Assembly: GCA_963698775.1 (NCBI GenBank)
Contig: CAVOSE010000039.1
Coordinates: forward strand, 19,285-83,284
Direction of reading: 5' to 3'
DNA length: 64,000 bases
DNA from: Thiohalocapsa sp963698775
GTDB taxonomy: Bacteria; Pseudomonadota; Gammaproteobacteria; Chromatiales; Chromatiaceae
Shown here: piece after piece, positions 58,385-64,000 of the stretch
Position numbering within the stretch: position 1 is the stretch's first letter
Layout of the letters: each line of letters opens with the position of its first letter
The notes under the pieces: model-generated
The model's input: only the letters and a program-made list of their open reading frames with translations
Databases searched by the model: none
What the model was told of the DNA's origin: nothing
Made by a program: the position numbers and the translations under genes

Positions 58385-59041
58385 ATGAACCACAACAGCT
58401 CCTATACGAACCCGATGCATTCCCTGATCGTGGCCGGCGTCGGTCTGCTCACGGCAGGACCGGCCCTCGCGCATCACCCGATGGGCGGCGCTACGCCGTC
58501 GACGATGACCGAGGGGCTGCTGTCCGGCCTCGGGCATCCCATCATCGGCATCGACCATCTGGCCTTCCTGGTCGTGGTGGCGTTGTTGGCCTACAGACTG
58601 TCCGGCGCGGCCCGCTGGTTGGCGCCCGCCGCCTTTGTCGGCGGTACCCTCGGCGGCACGTTGATCCACCTGCGGGCGGTGGATCTGCCGATGGCCGAGT
58701 TATTGGTCGCGCTGACTGTCGTTGTGGGCGGCATCACGGTGCTCTACAACCTGCGCGCCAACCCTACCTTCAACGCCGCGGGTCTGTCCCTGTTGCTCGC
58801 CGTTGCCGGCCTGTTCCACGGCTACGCCTATGGTGAGTCCATCGTCGGCGCTGAGGCCACGCCGCTGCTCAGCTATCTGATCGGTTTCTCGCTGGTCCAA
58901 TACGCGCTGGTCGCCGGCTTGCTCACCGGCCTGTCCATGCTCGCGGCCCGCTCCCAGGGCTCCGCGGCCCGCCTGGTGCGCACCGGCGGTCTTGGTGCCG
59001 TCGCCGTCGGCGGCCTGTTCATGGCCGTGAGTCTGGTCTGA
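58385..59041 (+). CDS. HupE/UreJ-family metal permease
   Basis: A 218-residue membrane protein. A signal peptide (SLIVAGVGLLTAGPALAHHP) exposes His residues at the mature N-terminus, and GLGHPIIGIDHLAFLVVVAL carries the conserved HPxxGxDH motif of the family. Six or more helices follow, with a second conserved patch in FHGYAYGESIVGAEATP. HupE/UreJ proteins take up nickel or cobalt. ATG 58385 follows AGAGG. Last gene of the apparent operon; a strong hairpin follows. Confidence 0.87.
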   Translation: MNHNSSYTNPMHSLIVAGVGLLTAGPALAHHPMGGATPSTMTEGLLSGLGHPIIGIDHLAFLVVVALLAYRLSGAARWLAPAAFVGGTLGGTLIHLRAVDLPMAELLVALTVVVGGITVLYNLRANPTFNAAGLSLLLAVAGLFHGYAYGESIVGAEATPLLSYLIGFSLVQYALVAGLLTGLSMLAARSQGSAARLVRTGGLGAVAVGGLFMAVSLV

Positions 59042-59061
59042 CGGACCAGGTTGCAGTGCCC

Positions 59062-59089
59062 GACGCAACGCGCGCCAGCGCGTTGCGTC
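59062..59089 (+). terminator. Strong hairpin after hupE
   Basis: GACGCAACGCGC and GCGCGTTGCGTC form a perfect 12-bp stem around GCCA, starting 21 bases after the hupE stop. There is no T-tract, so it may be a transcript-stabilising or Rho-assisted end rather than a classical terminator. Confidence 0.6.
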
Positions 59090-59170
59090 GCCGCCCGCGG
59101 TGAGGTGCGTGAGACCCGCTTGCCTAGTGGCAATAACGCACCAAGTGAGGGAGGTGCTGGCCAAGTCGAC

Positions 59171-59293
59171 AAATGCTCGGGCCGCTTCCAGGTGCGCACC
59201 ACCCCCGAACCGCATCGCCGCCCCGCCATCCGCGCGGCCGAGGCAAACATGAGTCTCAATCGCATTCTCAACGACCAACTCGCTAAACCCTGA
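59171..59293 (+). pseudogene. HicB-type antitoxin, C-terminal remnant
   Basis: The frame reads CSGRFQVRTTPEPHRRPAIR and AAEANMSLNRILNDQLAKP before the stop. The order SGRF.VR..PE.H..LAI.AAE...SLN is the C-terminal ribbon-helix-helix of HicB-like antitoxins. The HicB core and a toxin gene are missing, so this is a decayed fragment. Confidence 0.5.
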
Positions 59294-59574
59294 GGCCCCC
59301 GATGCTCGGGCAAGGCTCGACATCGGAGCAGGCGCCGCAACCTACCGCGCCATGCCGTGAGAAATCGGCGCTGCCACGCCGAAATTTTAGAGGGGAGTCC
59401 GTACCTCGTTGTAACACCGCTGCGTGCCACCATGTTGTTGTGCAGTGCAGCATTTTGCGTTCGACGCTTGTCCAAAGTCTGCACGCGGCGATTGTGCGCC
59501 AAGAGGCCAAGGTCGCCGTAGCGCGGCGAGTCGCTCCAAGCCGCTGGCACTACGCTTTGTGTGAGGGGGTCGAG

Positions 59575-60344
59575 ATGTTCACCATGAATCAACGGACGTC
59601 CGCCGGCGACGTCCTGAAGACAATGCGCAACGGTAAACGGTATCGCCTGAGTCCCCCGCGCGCCGAGGATCGGCCGCGGGTAGCGGAGTGCTTCGAGCAA
59701 CTCTCTGCGGACTCCAGACGGCTGCGCTTTTTCGCGGTGAAGAAGACCCTTCTTGACACCGAGCTCGACTTCCTGACACTGACCGATGGTCGCGATCATA
59801 TCGCCGTGGCGGCATTGGATACCGATGCGGGCGGCGTGGAAGGACGTATGGTCGGCATGGCCCGCTGCCTGCGGCTGCCCGCGCCGCCGGGCAGCGCGGA
59901 ACTGGCCGTTGCGGTCTCTGATGATGCCCAGGGAAGCGGACTCGGCCGTGCACTGATCGAGCAGTTGATGCAGGCGGCCGAGGCGCAGGGCATTGTCCAT
60001 TTCGAGTTGGAAGTGCTGGCGGAAACGGCGGCATGCGCGCGCTGGCTGAGCGATTCGGCGGGAGCGCCGAGCGCCAGGACGACGGCACACTGCATTATCG
60101 AATACCGGTTCAGTGCGTTCCGGATCAGGTCAACGCCGGCGAGAAAGCTCGGGAACCGGAGGTGTGGGCTTGGCTGGAGGCGGACGCTGTCTTCGGCGCT
60201 ATGCGCCAGGACTGGCTGGATACGAGTGATGAGGCGTTTCGCCTGAGTCAGAGGCTGGTTGACGAGTTGTGGCAGTCGATTTGGGCATCCTGGTACCCGG
60301 CGGCGTCCGACCAGACGTTGAGTGAGACCTCCGACTCAGCTTGA
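59575..60344 (+). pseudogene. GNAT-family N-acetyltransferase, one frameshift
   Basis: The first frame starts MFTMNQRTSAGDVLKTMRNG and holds the acetyl-CoA motif SDDAQGSGLGRALIEQLMQA followed by GIVHFELEVLAETAA. After a shift near 60030 the other frame reads MRALAERFGGSAERQDDGTL, HYRIPVQ and a helical tail ending at 60344. Joined length is about 256 residues; the N-terminal part resembles the GNAT domain found in Pat-type lysine acetyltransferases. AGGGGG precedes the ATG. Substrate unknown. Confidence 0.75.
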
Positions 60345-60450
60345 TCTCAACTGTCCCAGCTCCGCGGGTGATCGGTCCTTGGGGGCAGGAAGCGCATAGG
60401 CCGGCTTAATCCGGCGCCACATCGCGGGGCGCCGGCCCCGCTGGATGATG

Positions 60451-60898
60451 TCACCAGGATTTGTAGGGCAAGAACTTGCCATTCAGCGTGACGACGACGC
60501 GGTCACCCTTGGGGTCTTCCTGCTCGTCAACCTTCATCGTGAAGTCGATGGCGCTCATGATGCCGTCGCCGAATTCTTTCATGGATAAGCTTCCTCGATG
60601 GTCTCTCCGTAGACGCCCCCTATTTCATACCAGCGGGAATCGAACCGGGATCCGTGGCACGACCTGATCCCAGGTCTTCATCGGGAAAACTCTTGCAACG
60701 CACCTGCCACCTCAGGGCCGAGGCCCAAGGTCTCGACGCAGCGCTGGGCCTTGTCCGGCGTGAGACTGTTCATCCCAAGGCATGCGGAACAGGCTGAATT
60801 GCAGGCGAGAGGCCAACCGCGCTTGCCAGGGCCTTCCAGGTCATACCCTTGGCCTTCTTCGCCTCAAGAATCGCTGTTTTCATCTCGGTCTTGGTCAT
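60451..60898 (-). pseudogene. cynS: Cyanase (cyanate hydratase) CynS, several frameshifts
   Basis: Cyanase converts cyanate and bicarbonate to ammonia and CO2. The start MTKTEMKTAILEAKKAKGMT and WKALASAVGLSP is the helical N-terminus; in other frames LGMNSLTPDKAQRCVETLGL, GPEVAGALQEF and MKTWDQVVP follow, then GVYGETIE, and KEFGDGIMSAIDFTMKVDEQ with EDPKGDRVVVTLNGKFLPYK ends the protein. Total length (about 149 codons) is normal. At least three single-base shifts occur, yet the residues stay close to the family, so errors in the sequence are plausible. It is divergent from the second ABC importer, the classic cyn arrangement in spirit. Confidence 0.85.
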
Positions 60899-61219
60899 CA
60901 GGATGCACCTCGTTGTTGTTGCGGGGAAGCTTGGTTGCAAGCGGTCACTAGGCTAGGCAAGCAAGCCGGGTGCAACGGTCCGGCAGCCCATGGTCCCGCA
61001 CGGGCGAGGCGCACGGTGGGTAAGATTGGGTTTCCCGGTCGGTTGATCGCTGGGCAGACAGTGATTGTCAACATTGACGACAGTGCATCGGCGGCGGACA
61101 GCGGCAATGTTGCCAAAGGTGGGCATGATCGACAGCGGGCGCGCCAAAGTCGCGCAATCCGGTGCTGGCATGGAGCATGCAACGACGACAGGCAACGACC
61201 ACCTACGGAGCGCCTGTCA
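60899..61219. other. Divergent intergenic region cynS / second ABC importer
   Basis: 321 bases without a gene. It contains a sigma-54-like promoter at 61165-61181 facing the importer. The cynS side has GAGG before its ATG. No ACGA-N4-TCGT dyad is present. Confidence 0.55.
61165..61181 (+). promoter_or_regulatory. Candidate sigma-54 promoter of the second ABC importer
   Basis: CTGGCATGGAGCATGCA has the -24 GG at 61167-61168 and -12 GC at 61179-61180, twelve bases apart as in the promoter at 52206-52222. The match to YTGGCAC-N5-TTGCW is weaker at the -12 side (ATGCA). It lies 39 bases before the ATPase ATG. Confidence 0.5.
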
Positions 61220-61962
61220 TGAGTGCGAACGTCTCCATCGACTACATCACGCATCGCTTCAAGGGGCAGCAGGCACCGACGCTCGAGGACGTCCAGCTAA
61301 GATCGATCCCGGCGAGCAAGTTGCGCTGATCGGACGCAGCGGCGGCGGCAAGTCGACCCTGCTACACACGCTCGCCGGGCTGACGATGCCGGGCGAAGGC
61401 TGCGTTCACATCCACGGGCACGGGGTGACGCGGCCCAGCGCCAAGTGGAACATGATGTTCCAGAAGCCCAGCCTTTACCCATGGATCAGTGTGCGTGAGA
61501 ACGCCGAACCTCGGCCTGCGTTCGCCGGCAGTCGCGATACGCACAAGATCACCCGCCTGCTCGACATGGTGGGCCTCGCTGACAAAGCCGACGCGAACGT
61601 CCGCAAAGCCTATCCGGCGGCCAGCAGCAGCGCGTTGCGCTCGCCCGCTCGTTGGCCGACCTCCCGCAGAACTGCTGTTGCTCGACGAACCGTTCTCGGC
61701 GCTCGACGCCTTTACCCGTGCCGCTTGGCAGGACGAGGTGGCGCGCATCGCCCGGCAGGGAAATGACCCTCGTCATCGTGACCCACGATATCGACGAGGC
61801 GGTCGCGATGGCGGTACTGCGCGCCGATCATGGCGGCCAATCCGGGCCGCATCGGCGAACTGGCGGTGGAGCTGCCGGCCCCTCGCGACCTCGCGCCGAG
61901 CAGCGCCTTTAGCTGCGCCCGCGAGCAACTGGATGACCAACTTCGAGTCGCTTGGTCGGTGA
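61220..61962 (+). pseudogene. ABC transporter ATP-binding protein, multiple frameshifts (second importer)
   Basis: Pieces in three frames rebuild an NrtD/SsuB-type ATPase: SANVSIDYITHRFKGQQAPT, then GEQVALIGRSGGGKSTLLHT (Walker A), MMFQKPSLYPWISVRENA (Q-loop), LLLLDEPFSALDAFTRAAWQ (Walker B), LVIVTHDIDEAV (switch His) and a tail ending NFESLGR at 61962. The signature LSGG region is spread over a shift near 61620. At least four single-base shifts. CGGAG precedes the ATG. Related to, but clearly distinct from, the intact ATPase at 54686. Confidence 0.8.
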
Positions 61963-62287
61963 TGGTCGCGTCGCGGCCGATGCGTCGACGGATGTCGCCG
62001 AAACGACGGTCGCGGCGGTTCAAGTCCGCGTCCCGATCAAGCCGACTCTGTAGCCAGCGCGTAAGGCGCCGCCTGAACCATAGTCAGAGCCAGAGCCCTG
62101 ACCCGCGCTCTCTCGTATCAGTTGATCCCGCCGCTCGGGTTGGCACCAGCCGACATACACCCCTTACCCGCAGCGTCACAAATTCGTCGAGGCTCTCGGT
62201 CAAAGAATGACCGGCGGCCCCGCCGAGAGCGTCGATTCCCTGATCCTCGGACGCGATTCACATCCAGCGATTCAGGAGGCCATCGCC
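61963..62287. other. Intergenic region within the second importer operon
   Basis: 325 bases between the ATPase and binding-protein genes with no recognisable gene. The only clear element is the Shine-Dalgarno AGGAGG at 62274-62279, eight bases before ATG 62288. Confidence 0.5.
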
Positions 62288-63528
62288 ATGAGCAAGCACG
62301 ACGACGACATGCGTTACCTGTTCGAGTACGAGATCAGCCGGCGCGACTTCATGCTCGACCTGCTCGCCAAGGTGGTCTGGCGGCCACCACGGCGACGCTG
62401 CCCGGGTCTGTCAAGCGCGGATCCGCCGGACGGTATCGAGGTGGTGCGCATCGGCTATATCCCGATCACCTCGACGCGACGGCGCTGCTGGTCGCCGACG
62501 CCAACGGTTATTTCGAGGAGGAAGGCCTGAGCGTCGAAAGCCGACGGCGATCCGTGGCTGGTCGCCGCTGGTGGAGGGCTTCGCGGCAGGCAAGTTCAAC
62601 CTGGTGCATCTGCTGAAGCCGATCCCGGTGTGGATGCGCTACAACAACGACTTCCCGGTCAAGATCATGTCCTGGGCGCATCTGAACGGGTCCGCCGTGG
62701 GCGGTGGGCAAGCATGTCGATGCCAAGGACTTCGGTGACCTCGGTGGCAAGCAGGTAGCCGTGCCCTATTGGTACAGCATGCACAACATTCGTGCTGCAG
62801 ATGGGCCTGCGCAATGCCGGGCTGACCCCGGTGATCAAGGATCAGACCGCGGAGCTGGCGCCGAACGAGGTGAATTTGATGATCATGCCACCGCCGGACA
62901 TGCCGCCGGCGCTGGCGTCGAAGAAAATCGATGCCTTCATCGTCGGCCGAGCCCTTCAACGCCGCCGGTGAGCTCTGGCGGTGGCACCAGTACTGCGCTT
63001 TACCGGCGATATCTGGAAGAACCACCCCTGTTGCGTGGTGTGCATGAACGAAAACACCGTCGCCGCCAAGCCGGAGTGGACGCAGAAGGTAATGAACGCC
63101 GTGGTCAAGGCGCAGATCTACGCGCAGGAGAACAAGGGCGAGGTCGCGCAGATGCTGTCCAAGGACGGCAAGAAGTATTGCCCATGCCGGCCAAGGTGGT
63201 GGAGCGGGCGATGACCTTCTACAGTCCGGCGGACTACGCGGACCCTGCCGCAATCCGCCATCAGGCCGAGTGGCAACAGACGGGCGCATCGACTTTAAGC
63301 GTACCCCTATCGCGAAGCGCCACCAAGCTCATCATCGAGGAGATGAACAAGACCTTGGTGGGCGGTGATAAGACCTTCTTGGAGGGGCTCGACGCGGACT
63401 TCGTCACCAAGGATCTGGTGGACTACAACCACGTCAAGGTGGCCATGGAGCAGTTCATGGACTGGTCCAAGGTGCCGGGCATCGACCCCAATAACCCCTA
63501 TGAGCGTGAAGAGGTGGTGGTGCTATGA
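62288..63528 (+). pseudogene. ABC substrate-binding protein, Tat-type, multiple frameshifts (second importer)
   Basis: Starts MSKHDDDMRYLFEYEISRRD with a Tat motif SRRDFM after only 17 residues. Pieces then give VRIGYIPIT, YFEEEGLSVE, FAAGKFNLVHLLKPIPVWMR, YNNDFPVKIMSWAHLNGSAV, QVAVPYWYSMHNI, MPPPDMPPALASKKIDAFIV, DIWKNHPCCVVC, and a long final frame ending PNNPYEREEVVVL at 63528. The twin Cys in HPCC matches the intact binding protein. Single-base insertions recur about every 100 bases (for example ATCGTCGGCC for ATCGTCGCC near 62945). A perfect AGGAGG supports the start. Confidence 0.8.
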
Positions 63529-64000
63529 CGGCGGCTCAGGCTGCAATCGGCGAGCGGCGCAGTCGCCGTCCGCCGATCACTGGCGCTGGCGCACCTTCCA
63601 ATGGCCCGCGGTGCGCGGGTTTCTGATGTCCACTGTGGTCTATCCGGTGACCGGCATCGCGCTGTTACTGGCATTGTGGTGGCTCGGTGGCTGGGCCATC
63701 GAGAATAACGCCGATGTCTCCAGCTTCGCCGGCTTTGCCCCGGCACCGGCGTTCGCGGCATTGGGTGATCTCGATCGCCTCCGGCGGCCTCTGGGACGTG
63801 ATCCATCCGAGCCTGTACCGTATCGGCATGGGGGCTATGGTGGGCGGTGGTCATCGGCGTACCGGTAGGGGTCGCGATCGGCCTGTCGGCGTCGCTGCGC
63901 GAGATTACCCATGTGCCGTTTCAGTTCTTGCGCATGATCGTCCCACCGCCTGATGGCGACGGTACTCGCGTTTGCGACCTGGGATGGGGCCATCGTGTTC
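63525..64000 (+). pseudogene. ABC transporter permease, frameshifted and cut by the window end (second importer)
   Basis: The ATG overlaps the binding-protein stop. Fragments read MTAAQAAIGERRSRRPPITG, FLMSTVVYPVTGIALLLALW, WLGGWAIENNADVSSFAGFA and, in another frame, VGVAIGLSASLREITHVPFQ. These match the N-terminal helix, periplasmic loop and second helix of NrtB/SsuC-type permeases. At least three shifts. The rest of the gene, with the EAA loop, lies beyond the window. Confidence 0.7.

Noticed and set aside
61963..62287. Sigma-54 promoter at the TTGGCACC near 62138
   Set aside because: The -24 half is good but the -12 position reads GACAT, without the required GC.

Overview
The window most likely comes from a phototrophic, nitrogen-metabolising gammaproteobacterium, probably a purple sulfur bacterium of the Chromatiales. 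Three things point there: a BciA-type divinyl-chlorophyllide 8-vinyl reductase (bacteriochlorophyll synthesis), a NifX/NifB-type FeMo-cofactor protein beside it, and high-GC housekeeping genes in gammaproteobacterial order (zapD-yacG, yebC-ruvC-ruvA). Genus assignment would need a database search.

Layout. 0-3 kb: remains of an RND efflux pump, a PIN-domain fragment and an unexplained, possibly structured stretch, then intact bciA and a frameshifted nifX-like gene. 3-12 kb: a minus-strand type I restriction-modification operon (hsdM, hsdS, a DUF488 gene, an unknown gene, hsdR) in which every gene carries one apparent single-base frameshift. 12-18.6 kb: a DUF433/DUF5615 toxin-antitoxin pair, a giant DnaQ-RecQ-UvrD fusion helicase and a parD gene with a deleted parE; with the restriction genes this reads as a defence island. 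18.6-24.2 kb: a DUF350 gene whose start was rebuilt by a small inverted-repeat (MITE-like) insertion, a truncated transglycosylase, and several hypothetical or metabolic genes. 24-36 kb: an SDR, yacG, zapD, yebC, ruvC, ruvA, a Nei-type glycosylase, a DMT exporter, oxygenase genes and mepA. 36-50 kb: an SLC13/TrkA-C permease, a PKHD hydroxylase, a CheB-CheR-PAS-kinase hybrid divergent from a NarL-type regulator, sufE and an A-type Fe-S carrier, a Lon-N protein, an HPt-bearing histidine kinase, and tRNA-Cys and tRNA-Leu.

50-64 kb is the most interesting part. A sigma-54 activator with PAS domains (minus strand) faces a plus-strand operon encoding a Tat-exported NrtA/CmpA-type binding protein, permease, ATPase, a COG0523 (CobW) GTPase, a WD40 protein and a HupE/UreJ metal permease. 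Between them lie a good sigma-54 promoter and three copies of the dyad ACGA-N4-TCGT. Downstream are a frameshifted GNAT gene, a frameshifted cyanase (cynS), and a second, related ABC importer (ATPase, Tat-type binding protein, permease) with its own sigma-54-like promoter, broken by many single-base indels and cut by the window end. I read 50-64 kb as a nitrogen-source module centred on cyanate or a related small nitrogen compound, coupled to metal supply; that functional reading is inference.

Caution: single-base frameshifts are dense at 0-12, 20-22 and 59-64 kb and absent from 22 to 59 kb. Reading frames on either side remain well conserved, so consensus sequencing error is at least as likely as gene decay.
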